Assembly (NCBI RefSeq): GCF_031885415.1
Contig: NZ_CP116871.1
Span: 1,984,001 to 2,048,000, forward strand
DNA from: Microbacterium forte
GTDB lineage: Bacteria > Actinomycetota > Actinomycetes > Actinomycetales > Microbacteriaceae
Length of the DNA: 64,000 bases
Direction: 5' to 3'
Part shown: positions 34,457 to 42,853 of the stretch, piece by piece
Layout: every line of letters starts with the position of its first letter
Numbering within the stretch: position 1 is the stretch's first letter
Notes under the pieces: model-generated
Database searches by the model: none
What the model saw: the letters and a program-made list of their open reading frames with translations, nothing else
What the model was told of the DNA's origin: nothing
Translations under genes and position numbers: made by a program

Positions 34457-35794
34457 ATGTCTGAACTGCCCGTCGTGGTGATCGGAGCGGGGCCGCAGGG
34501 CCTCGCCGCAGCGGCACATCTGGTCGAACGCGGTGAAGACGTCGTGGTGGTCGAACGAGGGCAGGGGGCTGCGAGCGCCGTCTCGGAGTGGGGGCATGTG
34601 CGCCTGTTCTCGGCATGGCCGGAACTGACCGACTCGGCCGCCCGTCGCCTGCTCGAGCCGACGGGGTGGAGCGCTCCTGCGTCGGGCTACCCGACCGGGG
34701 CGGAGTGGGTGAGCGACTACCTGGCGCCGCTCGCGGGCGCCCTGGGAGGCCGCATCCGCTACGCGACGACCGTCACGGGAGTCGCACGCCAGGGGCGCGA
34801 CAAGGTCGTCGACGCCGGGCGCAGGAGTTCGCCGTTCGTCGTGCACACCGTCGACGTCGACGGTGTCGAGTCCCGCATCCTCGCCCGTGCCGTCGTCGAT
34901 GCGAGCGGCACGTGGGGCATGCCGAATCCGGCAGGCGCCGACGGCTTCCCGGCGGTCGGCGAGCGGGCGGCATCCGATCTCATCTCGTATCGCGTCCCGG
35001 CCGACGTGGCGGAGCTCGCCGGCGAGCACGTCGTCGTCGTCGGAGCGGGGCACTCCGCCACCCATGCGGTGCTGCGCCTGAGCGAGCTGGCTCGCCGCGC
35101 ACCGGGAACCCGGGTGACCTGGCTGCTGCGCCGCGGCAGCGCCGCGAACGTCTTCGGCGGCGGCAGTGGCGACGAGCTGCCGGAGCGCGCCGCACTGGGC
35201 GCTCGCGCCCGCAAGGTCATCGACACGGGCGTGGTCGAGCTGGTCACGGGGTTCCGCGTCGCGGAGTTCCGCGCCGGGGGCGACGGCATGACGATCGTCG
35301 CCGAGGACGGACGCGAGGTGGCGGCTGTCGGACGGGTCTTCGCGCTGACCGGCTTCCGTCCGGACACCGGCATCCTGCGGGAGCTGCGCATCGACCTCGA
35401 CACCTCCCTCGAGGCCGTCGCCGGCATCGCCGCAGAGATCGATCCGAACATCCACTCGTGCGGATCGGTGTCGGCGACCGGCGCACGCGAGCTCGCACAA
35501 CCGGAGCCCGGGCTCTTCATCGTCGGCGCGAAGTCGTACGGCCGCGCACCGACGTTCCTCGCGCTGACGGGGTACGAGCAGGTGCGCAGCGTCGCCGCAC
35601 ACCTGGCCGGAGATCACGAGGCCGCGGCCCGCACTGAGCTCGTCCTCCCTGACACCGGCGTCTGCGGCGGATCGGGAGACTTCGGTGAAGCGGATGGTGC
35701 AAGCTGCTGCGCCGCACCGAGTGTGCTCCAGATCGGCAGGATTCCGTCGCCGTCGCCCGAGCCCGCACGCTCGCTTACCCTGGAGACATCATGA
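34457..35794 (+). CDS. arsenic-associated FAD-dependent oxidoreductase (ArsO-like)
   Basis: 445 residues. Two Rossmann motifs: V-V-V-I-G-A-G-P-Q-G-L-A (FAD, residues 6-17) and V-V-V-V-G-A-G-H-S-A-T-H (NAD(P)H, about residue 190), the layout of flavin monooxygenase-like and thioredoxin-reductase-like proteins. The C-terminal tail is Cys-rich (V-C-G-G-S-G-D-F, then C-C-A-A-P), a feature of flavoproteins found in ars operons and possibly an arsenic-binding site. Reaction unknown; oxidation of an arsenic species is a guess. ATG follows GAGGGGATGCG; the stop overlaps arsC by 4 bases. Confidence 0.82.
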   Translation: MSELPVVVIGAGPQGLAAAAHLVERGEDVVVVERGQGAASAVSEWGHVRLFSAWPELTDSAARRLLEPTGWSAPASGYPTGAEWVSDYLAPLAGALGGRIRYATTVTGVARQGRDKVVDAGRRSSPFVVHTVDVDGVESRILARAVVDASGTWGMPNPAGADGFPAVGERAASDLISYRVPADVAELAGEHVVVVGAGHSATHAVLRLSELARRAPGTRVTWLLRRGSAANVFGGGSGDELPERAALGARARKVIDTGVVELVTGFRVAEFRAGGDGMTIVAEDGREVAAVGRVFALTGFRPDTGILRELRIDLDTSLEAVAGIAAEIDPNIHSCGSVSATGARELAQPEPGLFIVGAKSYGRAPTFLALTGYEQVRSVAAHLAGDHEAAARTELVLPDTGVCGGSGDFGEADGASCCAAPSVLQIGRIPSPSPEPARSLTLETS

Positions 35795-36198
35795 CGACCA
35801 CCACCAAGCCCTCCGTCCTGTTCGTGTGCGTGCACAACGCCGGACGCTCGCAGATGGCCGCAGGCTTCCTGCGCGAGTTCGCCGGAGACCGCATCGAGGT
35901 GCGATCCGCCGGTTCCATGCCCGCCGAGCAGATCAACCCGGTCGCGGTCGAGGCGATGGGCGAGCTCGGCATCGACATCACCGCCGAGCAGCCCAAGGTG
36001 CTCACGACCGAGGCCGTACAGGCATCCGACGTCGTCATCACGATGGGATGCGGCGACGCCTGCCCGTTCTTCCCGGGCAAGCGCTACGAGGACTGGAAGC
36101 TCGACGACCCGGCCGGCCGGGGCATCGACTCCGTGCGTCCGATCCGTGACGAGATCCGCCGCCGCATCGAGACGCTCGCGGGCGAACTGCTGGCCTGA
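35791..36198 (+). CDS. arsC: arsenate reductase, LMW-phosphatase type
   Basis: 135 residues. P-loop C13-V-H-N-A-G-R-S with the nucleophilic Cys13, then Cys87 and Cys91 in M-G-C-G-D-A-C-P, which form the redox relay in this class. D-D-P-A-G-R-G carries the general acid Asp. It reduces arsenate to arsenite, using thioredoxin or mycothiol (the latter is common in actinobacteria). Arsenite must then be exported, but no ArsB or Acr3 gene is in the window. Confidence 0.93.
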   Translation: MTTTTKPSVLFVCVHNAGRSQMAAGFLREFAGDRIEVRSAGSMPAEQINPVAVEAMGELGIDITAEQPKVLTTEAVQASDVVITMGCGDACPFFPGKRYEDWKLDDPAGRGIDSVRPIRDEIRRRIETLAGELLA

Positions 36199-36205
36199 CC
36201 CCGAC

Positions 36206-36300
36206 CCCTGCGCCTCGGGAGGAGAACTGCGCTTCGGGAGGACGGACGCTGCGACATCCTCCTCCCGAAGACGAGATCTCCTCCCGAAGGCAGGGACGGG
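36206..36300. repeat. palindromic intergenic repeat, family A, copy 2
   Basis: Nested hairpins: inner arms 36232-36242 and 36260-36270 (CTTCGGGAGGA, perfect 11 bp) and outer arms 36208-36225 and 36277-36293 (one bulge). Bases 36208-36225 equal 8997-9014 exactly. It lies between converging arsC and sodA and may terminate both. Confidence 0.8.
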
Positions 36301-36318
36301 GACGGATCAGCAGGCGAC

Positions 36319-36948
36319 TCAGCGGGCGACGATGAGGCCCTGCGTCTTCTCCTGCACGGCCTGGAACCGACGCTGCACGTCGGACCAGTTGACGAGCTCC
36401 CAGAACGCCTTGACGTAGTCGGCGCGCACGTTGAGGTAGTCGAGGTAGTAGGCGTGCTCCCAGACGTCGAGCTGCAGCAGCGGGGTGACGCCGAGCGGGG
36501 CGTTGCCCTGCTGGTCGAACAGCTGGAAGATGACAGGTCGCGCTCCGACGCTGTCCCACGCGAGCACGGCCCAGCCCGAGCCCTGCACGCCGAGTGCGGT
36601 CGCCGTGAAGTGCGCGCGGAAGGCGTCGATCGAGCCGAACGCGTCGGTCAGTGCCGCCTCGAGCTCGCCCTCGGGGTTGCCGCCGCCGTCGGGCGAGAGG
36701 TTCTCCCAGAACACCGAGTGGTTGATGTGACCGCCGAGGTTGAAGGCGAGGTCCTTCTCGAGCTTGTTGACCGCGGCGAAGTCGTTCGAGTCGCGGGCTG
36801 CGGCCAGCTGCTCGAGCGCGGTGTTGGCACCGGTCACGTAGGCCTGGTGGTGCTTCGAGTGGTGCAGCTCCATGATCTTGCCCGAGATGTGCGGGGCGAG
36901 AGCCGAGTAGTCGTACGGCAGCTCGGGGAGGGTGTACGCAGAGGTCAT
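36319..36948 (-). CDS. sodA: superoxide dismutase, Fe/Mn type
   Basis: 209 residues. Metal ligands by alignment with E. coli SodA: His29 (L-H-H-S-K-H-H), His77 (G-G-H-I-N-H-S), Asp161 and His165 (L-D-V-W-E-H-A-Y-Y). It disproportionates superoxide. Fe or Mn specificity is not resolved by eye. AAAGGAA precedes the ATG. Only 21 bases separate it from the flavin reductase upstream, so it should be the third gene of a SoxR-controlled fdxA-flavin reductase-sodA operon. Confidence 0.96.
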   Translation of the reverse strand: MTSAYTLPELPYDYSALAPHISGKIMELHHSKHHQAYVTGANTALEQLAAARDSNDFAAVNKLEKDLAFNLGGHINHSVFWENLSPDGGGNPEGELEAALTDAFGSIDAFRAHFTATALGVQGSGWAVLAWDSVGARPVIFQLFDQQGNAPLGVTPLLQLDVWEHAYYLDYLNVRADYVKAFWELVNWSDVQRRFQAVQEKTQGLIVAR

Positions 36949-36969
36949 GCTGTTCCTTTCGGTGGGGTT

Positions 36970-37491
36970 TCAGTGCTGGTCGTTCGGCAGCGAGTGGAAT
37001 CGGCGGTCGAGATACACGAGCGGGCGGCCGGGCCTTCCGAGCAGCACCTCGTCGATCTCGGCGACCACGACGGTCGATGAGCCGACCGCCACGGTCGACA
37101 TGGTGTGACCGCGCATCGCCGCTCGCGCCTCAGCCAGATAGGGCTCGCCGGTGGGGAGCGAGCTCCAGCCCTGCTCGGGGGTGAACCGATCAGCGCCGCT
37201 CACGGCGAAGCTCTGCGCCAGCGCGGAGTGCTCGTCGTCGATCAGGTGCACGACGAACGTGTCGGCCGAGAGGATCGACCCGGCACTGCCGGTCGCCCTG
37301 GTGACCGAGAAGACGATCGCGGCGGGATCGACCGCCACGGACGCGACGCTGGATGCCGTGAGGCCGACCGGCCCCGCGGGGGTCATCGCCGTGATGATCG
37401 CGACTCCCGCCGGATGCGCGCGGAACGCGGCCTTGAGCCCTTCACCGACCTCTGAGGGAACCGGCGCTGCGGGGTGCTGCTGACTGCTCAT
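36970..37491 (-). CDS. flavin reductase-like protein
   Basis: 173 residues of the DIM6/NTAB flavin reductase fold: A-F-R-A-H-P-A-G-V-A-I-I-T at the start, G-L-T-A-S-S-V-A-S-V-A-V-D-P for the FMN site, and the C-terminal P-L-V-Y-L-D-R-R-F-H motif. These proteins use NAD(P)H to reduce free FMN or FAD. Placed between fdxA and sodA (4-base overlap with fdxA), it may supply reduced flavin in redox repair, or be induced by redox-cycling agents as a detoxifier; the role is inferred from context. Confidence 0.87.
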   Translation of the reverse strand: MSSQQHPAAPVPSEVGEGLKAAFRAHPAGVAIITAMTPAGPVGLTASSVASVAVDPAAIVFSVTRATGSAGSILSADTFVVHLIDDEHSALAQSFAVSGADRFTPEQGWSSLPTGEPYLAEARAAMRGHTMSTVAVGSSTVVVAEIDEVLLGRPGRPLVYLDRRFHSLPNDQH

Positions 37492-37814
37492 TCGGGTGCC
37501 TCCTGAGGCGGAAGTGCGGAGATGATCGGGTGGTCGCGCTCGATGATGCCCAGCTTCGCGGCGCCACCGGGTGACCCCAGCTCATCGAAGAACTCGACGT
37601 TGGCCTTGTAGTAGTCCTGCCATTCTTCCGGCAGGTCGTCTTCGTAGTAGATCGCCTCGACGGGGCAGACGGGTTCGCACGCACCGCAGTCGACGCATTC
37701 GTCGGGGTGGATGTACAGCGAGCGCTCGCCCTCATAGATGCAGTCAACCGGGCATTCGTCGATGCACGCACGATCCTTGACATCGACGCAGGGAAGGGCG
37801 ATCACGTAGGTCAT
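37488..37814 (-). CDS. fdxA: seven-iron ferredoxin FdxA
   Basis: 108 residues, almost identical in layout to mycobacterial FdxA. The first half has C-V-D-V-K-D-R-A-C and D-E-C-P-V-D-C-I-Y-E-G, and the second has D-E-C-V-D-C-G-A-C-E-P-V-C-P-V-E-A-I-Y-Y, giving one [3Fe-4S] and one [4Fe-4S] cluster. It transfers electrons in the cytoplasm. As first gene of the operon downstream of a SoxR box, it may help keep SoxR reduced or feed repair enzymes (inference). Confidence 0.95.
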   Translation of the reverse strand: MTYVIALPCVDVKDRACIDECPVDCIYEGERSLYIHPDECVDCGACEPVCPVEAIYYEDDLPEEWQDYYKANVEFFDELGSPGGAAKLGIIERDHPIISALPPQEAPE

Positions 37815-37847
37815 AGGGTGGCGGTCTCCGTTCGGGTCACGGTTGCA

Positions 37848-37878
37848 ACCGTATGACCTCAAGTACACTTGAGGTCAA
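37848..37878 (-). promoter_or_regulatory. SoxR-controlled promoter of the fdxA operon
   Basis: On the minus strand, -35 TTGACC (37873-37878) and -10 TACGGT (37848-37853) are 19 bases apart, the over-long spacing that SoxR and other MerR-family activators correct. The spacer contains the palindrome of arms GACCTCAAGT (37855-37864) and ACTTGAGGTC (37867-37876), which matches the E. coli SoxR box CCTCAAGT...ACTTGAGG. Confidence 0.93.
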
Positions 37879-37893
37879 ATCGAGGAGGTCGGG

Positions 37894-38376
37894 ATGAGCG
37901 CAGACACCGACACGGACCGCACCGTCCACGGTCCTGACGAGCCGTTGACGATCGGCGAGATGAGCAGGCGCACCGGGGTCGCCCCCTCGGCACTGCACTT
38001 CTACGAGAGTCTCGGCCTCATCGCCTCTACGCGCACGGCGGGCAACCAGCGGCGCTATGCCAGACACATGCTGCGCCGGGTGTCACTCATCACCGTGGCG
38101 AAACGCCTCGGCATCCCCCTCGCCGACGTGCAGCACGCATTCGCCGATGTTCCGCTGACGCAGACGCCGAGTCACGAGGACTGGCAGCGCGCATCGCGAC
38201 GCTGGAAGCGCGAGCTCGAGAAGCGCCGCGAGGGCATCGAGCGCCTGGAACGCGAGCTGACCGGGTGCATCGGCTGCGGTTGTCTGTCTATGAAGGCGTG
38301 CGGCCTGCTGAACCCGGGTGACGCGCTCAGCAGCCAGGGCGCGGGCCCGCAGCGCCTCCGCGACGAGGACGCCTGA
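37894..38376 (+). CDS. soxR: redox-sensitive transcriptional activator SoxR
   Basis: 160 residues, MerR family. HTH L-T-I-G-E-M-S-R-R-T-G-V-A-P-S-A-L-H-F-Y-E; the [2Fe-2S] cluster is bound by Cys125, Cys128, Cys130 and Cys136 (C-I-G-C-G-C-L-S-M-K-A-C), the SoxR signature. Oxidation of the cluster by redox-cycling compounds or superoxide activates transcription. GGAGG lies before the ATG. It is divergent from fdxA with the SoxR box between, only 18 bases from the box edge, so it probably represses itself. Confidence 0.96.
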   Translation: MSADTDTDRTVHGPDEPLTIGEMSRRTGVAPSALHFYESLGLIASTRTAGNQRRYARHMLRRVSLITVAKRLGIPLADVQHAFADVPLTQTPSHEDWQRASRRWKRELEKRREGIERLERELTGCIGCGCLSMKACGLLNPGDALSSQGAGPQRLRDEDA

Positions 38377-38395
38377 GCGCCCCCGTCGCAGACGA

Positions 38396-40642
38396 TCAGG
38401 CCACGGTGAACGCAGCGCTCAACAGCACCTCGTCGCGCGAGCTCGGACCCACGAGCAGTTCGAACGCACCGGATTCGACGCGACGGATGCCGGCGGCGTC
38501 GACGATCGAGCACTCCGCCACCGCGAGCTCGAGACGCACTCGCGCCGACTCCCCCGGCGCGAGGTCGACCTGACGGTAGCCCTTGAGCTCCCGGTCGGCC
38601 CAGCTCACGCTCGTGATGGAGTCGCGCACGTAGACCTGCACGGTCTCGCGCACCGGACGCTCGCCCGTGTTCGTCACCGTCACCTCGGCGATGATCGTGT
38701 CGTCGCGACCCAGCGTCGTCGAGGCGAGCGACAGCTCGCCGTACGACACCGTCGAGTACGACAGCCCCTCCCCGAACGCCCAGGCCGGGGACTGCGTGAG
38801 GTCGGCGTAGCGGTCGCCGTGCTGGCCGCGGATCTGGTTGTAGTACGTGGGCTGCTGACCGACGTGACGCGCGAACGAGATCGGCAGTCGCCCTGACGGC
38901 TCGACCGCACCCGAGATGATCTCGGCGAGCGCGCGCCCGCCCTGCATGCCCGGGTTCGCCGCCCAGATCACGGCGGCTGCCTGCGAAGCGGATGCCGGAA
39001 GCACCAGCGGCTTGGATGCGAGCAGCACGATCACCACGGGCTTCCCCGTCGCGATCAGCGCGTCGAGCAGGGCGTTCTGCCCACCGATCAGCTCTAGGGT
39101 CGCGGTCGAGCGCCCCTCGCCGACGAGCTCGATGCGGTCGCCCACGACGGCGACCACGACTTCGGATTCCGCCGCCGCAGCCACGGCCTCGGCGATCAGC
39201 GTCTCGTCCGGTGCGCTCGGCACGACGACCGAGGGCCGGGGCTGGCCGTCGGGGAACTTCGCGCCCCGAGGGTCTTCCTCGAGGGTGAGGATGTCGGCGC
39301 CGCGCGCATGCGTGACCGACCACCCCTCGACGCCTGCGAGGCCGTCGAGCACGGTGGTGATCATCTCGCGCGGCTGACCGTCGAGCCATCCGGCCTGGCC
39401 GGACCCACCGGCCCAGTCGCCGAGCTGCGTCTGGGCGTCGTCGGCCAGCGGCCCGACGACGGCGACCTTCAGCGCTGTCGCGGCATCCAGGGGCAGCACG
39501 CCGTCGTTCTCGAGCAGCACGATCGAGCGACGCGCGGTCTCGAGGTTGAGTTCGGCGTGCGCGGCGCTGCCGACCACGGCATCCAGGTCGTCCTGCGGAA
39601 GCCGCGGGTCTTCGAACAGCCCGAGCTCGAACTTGAGGGTGAGGATGCGGGCCACGGCGTCGTCGAACGCGTCTTCGGCGAGCAACCCGTTCGACACCGC
39701 CTCGAGTGCGCCCTCGAAGAAGCCCGGAGTGTTCATGACCATGTCGTTGCCGGCGCTCACGGCGGCGGCCGAGGCGTGGGCGTAGTCGGGCTGCACGTGC
39801 TGCTCCCACACCATGCGGCCGACGTTGTCCCAGTCGGTGATGAGTGTGCCTGTGTAGCCCCACTCGCCACGAAGAACGTCGCTGAGCAGCCAGTCGTTGA
39901 CCGTGATCGGCACGCCGTCGGTCGTCTGGTAGCCGAGCATGAACGTGCGGCATCCCTCGCGGGCGACCCGCTCGAACGGCGGCAGGAACCACGACCGCAG
40001 CTTGCGCCGAGAGATGTCGGCCTCGCTCGCGTCGCGTCCGCCCTGCGTCTCGGAGTAGCCGGCGAAGTGCTTGGCCGTCGCGAGGATGGCGGTCGGGTCG
40101 TCGAGGCCGTCGCCCTGATATCCGCGCACCATCGCCGAGGCGAGTTCGCCGATCAGGAACGGGTCTTCGCCGAAGGTCTCGTCGATGCGACCCCAGCGCA
40201 GGTCGCGCGCGATGCACAGCACCGGCGAGAAGGTCCAATGGATGCCGGTCGCCGCGACCTCGACCGCGGTCGCCCTCGCGACCTTCTCGACGAGCTCGGC
40301 ATCCCACGTCGCAGCCATTCCGAGCTGTGTCGGATAGATGGTCGCTCCGGGCCAGAACGAGTGGCCGTGGATGCAGTCCTCTGCGACGAGCAGCGGGATG
40401 CGCAGCCGTGTCTGGGAGGTCAGCTCGTTCGCCCGGATGATGCGCTCGGGCGAGGTGTGCAGGATCGAGCCGACGTGCTTGCCCAGCACGTGGTCGTCGA
40501 GGTCGTCGCGGGCGTCGAGCTGCAGCATCTGCCCGACCTTCTCCTCGACCGTCATGCGGTCGAGGAGGTCGGCGACGCGCGCCGCGATCGTCAGTTCGGG
40601 GTCGAGGTAGGGCAGGGATTCGGTCAGGGTCTGAGAGGTCAT
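38396..40642 (-). CDS. GH3 beta-glucosidase (BglX-like)
   Basis: 748 residues from ATG 40642 (a GTG at 40645 overlapping the permease stop by 4 bases is an alternative). N-terminal (beta/alpha)8 domain with K-H-F-A-G-Y-S and the catalytic Asp in T-D-W-D-N; middle (alpha/beta)6 domain; C-terminal fibronectin III-like domain (V-T-N-T-G-E-R-P-V-R-E-T-V-Q-V-Y-V). There is no signal peptide, so it acts on imported beta-glucosides or beta-gluco-oligosaccharides. It is the last gene of a dipeptide-type ABC transporter operon, which points to that transporter as its sugar source. Confidence 0.94.
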   Translation of the reverse strand: MTSQTLTESLPYLDPELTIAARVADLLDRMTVEEKVGQMLQLDARDDLDDHVLGKHVGSILHTSPERIIRANELTSQTRLRIPLLVAEDCIHGHSFWPGATIYPTQLGMAATWDAELVEKVARATAVEVAATGIHWTFSPVLCIARDLRWGRIDETFGEDPFLIGELASAMVRGYQGDGLDDPTAILATAKHFAGYSETQGGRDASEADISRRKLRSWFLPPFERVAREGCRTFMLGYQTTDGVPITVNDWLLSDVLRGEWGYTGTLITDWDNVGRMVWEQHVQPDYAHASAAAVSAGNDMVMNTPGFFEGALEAVSNGLLAEDAFDDAVARILTLKFELGLFEDPRLPQDDLDAVVGSAAHAELNLETARRSIVLLENDGVLPLDAATALKVAVVGPLADDAQTQLGDWAGGSGQAGWLDGQPREMITTVLDGLAGVEGWSVTHARGADILTLEEDPRGAKFPDGQPRPSVVVPSAPDETLIAEAVAAAAESEVVVAVVGDRIELVGEGRSTATLELIGGQNALLDALIATGKPVVIVLLASKPLVLPASASQAAAVIWAANPGMQGGRALAEIISGAVEPSGRLPISFARHVGQQPTYYNQIRGQHGDRYADLTQSPAWAFGEGLSYSTVSYGELSLASTTLGRDDTIIAEVTVTNTGERPVRETVQVYVRDSITSVSWADRELKGYRQVDLAPGESARVRLELAVAECSIVDAAGIRRVESGAFELLVGPSSRDEVLLSAAFTVA

Positions 40643-41763
40643 CACTTCGTGTTCTGTGTCTTCGTGTCGTGTGTCTGGTTCGTCGTATCGTCCGCGGCGT
40701 TCTGCACGGTACCCGAGTCGGTTGTCGGGATGCTGCGCACCGCCGTCACCGGGTCGTTCACGTTGAGCCCCTTCTTCTTCATCGCGCGGGCGCGCTCACC
40801 CGCCGACCGCAGCCGCGGGTTGACGTACTCGTCGATGCCGAAGTTGATGAGCGACAGGGCGACGCCGATGATCGCGATGCAGAGCCCTGCGGGCACGTAC
40901 CACCACCACAGCCGCGGGAACGCGCCGTTCTGCTGCGCCCAGAAGAGGATCGTGCCCCAGTTGAGGTTGCTCACCGGGATCACGCCGATGAAGGCGAGGG
41001 TCGTGAGGCCGAGGATCGCCGCCGTGACGGTGCCGACGAAGCTCGACGCGATCAGCGCCATGAGGTTCGGCAGCATCTCGACCGTGATGATGCGGTGCAG
41101 CGGTTCGCCGTTGGCGCGGGCGGCCTGGATGAAGTCGCGGTTGCGCAGCGACATGGTCTGCGCGCGCAGCACACGCGCACCCCACGCCCAGCCCGTGAGT
41201 CCGAGCACCGCGGCGATCACGATGAGCGGCGGGTTCTCGAACTGCGACGCCACGATGATGATCAGCGGGATGCCGGGGATCACGAGGAACACGTTGGTGA
41301 GGGCCGAGAGCGACTCGCTCTTCCAGCCGCGCACGTAGCCGGCGATGACGCCGATCGTGATGGCGATGATCGTCGCGATGATGGCCGACAGGAAGCCGAC
41401 CACGACGACGCCGCGCGTGCCGAAGATCAGCTGGCTGAGCACGTCTTCACCCATGTGCGTGGTGCCGAGCCAGTGGTCGAGCGAGGGCGGCTGCCGCAAG
41501 GCCGTGCGGTCTTTCTGCGTGGCCCCGTAGGGGGCGAGCAGCGGGGCGAAGATCGCGATCAGCACGAACACCCCGAGGATGATCAGGCCGGCGATCGACT
41601 TGGGGTTGCGGAACATGGCGAACGAGTGCGCGAGCTGCGACCAGAAGGTCTTGCGGCCGGGCGCGCCGTCGCGCGCGGTGCGGAACGTCGCGGTCTCCGG
41701 CATCCCGGTGGGGACCGTGCTGCCGTCGGGGGCCGTGGTGTCGGTCGAGGTGGGAACGCTCAT
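40642..41763 (-). CDS. ABC transporter permease, dipeptide/oligopeptide family (DppC-like)
   Basis: 373 residues. After a 60-residue polar tail come six membrane segments; T-H-M-G-E-D-V-L-S-Q is the DppC/OppC signature and R-N-R-D-F-I-Q-A-A-R-A-N-G-E the cytoplasmic EAA loop. The C-terminal 40 residues are polar and Thr/Gln-rich. It pairs with the DppB-like permease one base upstream and is coupled to the GH3 gene by overlapping start/stop. Confidence 0.92.
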   Translation of the reverse strand: MSVPTSTDTTAPDGSTVPTGMPETATFRTARDGAPGRKTFWSQLAHSFAMFRNPKSIAGLIILGVFVLIAIFAPLLAPYGATQKDRTALRQPPSLDHWLGTTHMGEDVLSQLIFGTRGVVVVGFLSAIIATIIAITIGVIAGYVRGWKSESLSALTNVFLVIPGIPLIIIVASQFENPPLIVIAAVLGLTGWAWGARVLRAQTMSLRNRDFIQAARANGEPLHRIITVEMLPNLMALIASSFVGTVTAAILGLTTLAFIGVIPVSNLNWGTILFWAQQNGAFPRLWWWYVPAGLCIAIIGVALSLINFGIDEYVNPRLRSAGERARAMKKKGLNVNDPVTAVRSIPTTDSGTVQNAADDTTNQTHDTKTQNTK

Positions 41764-41764
41764 G

Positions 41765-42853
41765 TCAGGCCTCCGTCTGGCGCGTGCGCGGGTCGAGGTA
41801 TGCGTAGACGATGTCGGCGAGGATGTTGGCGACCAGCACCGACAGCGTGATCACCAGGAAGACTCCCTGCATGAGGGCGAAGTCCTTCGCATTGGTGGCG
41901 TCCAGCAGCAGCTTGCCGACGCCCGGGTAGCTGAAGACCATCTCCATGACGATCGTGCCGCCGACGATGAAGCCGATCGACAGCGCGAAGCTCTGGATCT
42001 GCGGCAGCACGGCGTTGCGGGCGGCGTATGCCCACAGCACCCGCCTGTTCGGCATGCCCTTCGCCTGCGCTACCGTGATGTAGTCCTCGTCGAGCACCGT
42101 GAGCATCATGTTGCGCATGCCCAGCATCCATCCGCCGAGCGACGCGATGATGATCGTGACCGCCGGCAGGGTGCCGTGCATGATCACCTGACCGATGAAG
42201 TCGAGGCTCCATTCGGGCGACTGGCCCTTGTCGTAGGCGTGCGACGACGGGAACCATTTGAGCGTCGACGAGAAGATCGCGATCGCGATCAGACCCAGCC
42301 AGAAGTACGGGATCGTGTTGAAGAACGTCGTGATCGGGATGAGCGCGTCGAGCCTGCTGCCGCGCTTCCAGCCGACGATCGCGCCGCCGACCGTTCCGAG
42401 CGCGAAAGAGATGATCGTCGCGATTCCGACGAGGCCGAGCGTCCACGGAAGAGCGGATGCCAGCACCTCGGTCACCGGACGAAGACCGTGCAGCGTGGAG
42501 ATGCCGAGGTCGCCGCGGAACAGCATCGCCCAGTAGTCGAGGTACTGCTGCCACATCGACTTGTCGGTGTCGACGCCGAGCAGGATGCGCAGCGACTCCG
42601 CAGCCTCGGGGCTGACGTTGCGGTTGCGGGCGAGGTACGAGCTGACCGCGTCGCCCTTCATGAACCGGGGCAGGAAGAAGTTGATCGTGATGGCCGCCCA
42701 CAGCGTGAACAGGTAGAACCCTGCGCGTCCGGCGAAGAACCGCCAGGGTACGAGCTTCCTCCCCTTCTGCGCGGTGGTCGCCGTCGTGCCGACCTCGAGC
42801 GCGTCGCGGTTCTCCTGTTCGATCTGACCCAGATCGGGGGATGCGGTGGTCAC
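41765..42853 (-). CDS. ABC transporter permease, dipeptide/oligopeptide family (DppB-like)
   Basis: 362 residues with six membrane segments and a 40-residue charged N-terminus. W-Q-Q-Y-L-D-Y, L-G-I-S and the loop E-D-Y-I-T-V-A-Q-A-K-G-M-P follow the DppB pattern; F-S-Y-P-G-V-G-K-L-L is the conserved end motif. The ATG overlaps the stop of the next ATPase gene by 4 bases. Confidence 0.92.
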   Translation of the reverse strand: MTTASPDLGQIEQENRDALEVGTTATTAQKGRKLVPWRFFAGRAGFYLFTLWAAITINFFLPRFMKGDAVSSYLARNRNVSPEAAESLRILLGVDTDKSMWQQYLDYWAMLFRGDLGISTLHGLRPVTEVLASALPWTLGLVGIATIISFALGTVGGAIVGWKRGSRLDALIPITTFFNTIPYFWLGLIAIAIFSSTLKWFPSSHAYDKGQSPEWSLDFIGQVIMHGTLPAVTIIIASLGGWMLGMRNMMLTVLDEDYITVAQAKGMPNRRVLWAYAARNAVLPQIQSFALSIGFIVGGTIVMEMVFSYPGVGKLLLDATNAKDFALMQGVFLVITLSVLVANILADIVYAYLDPRTRQTEA

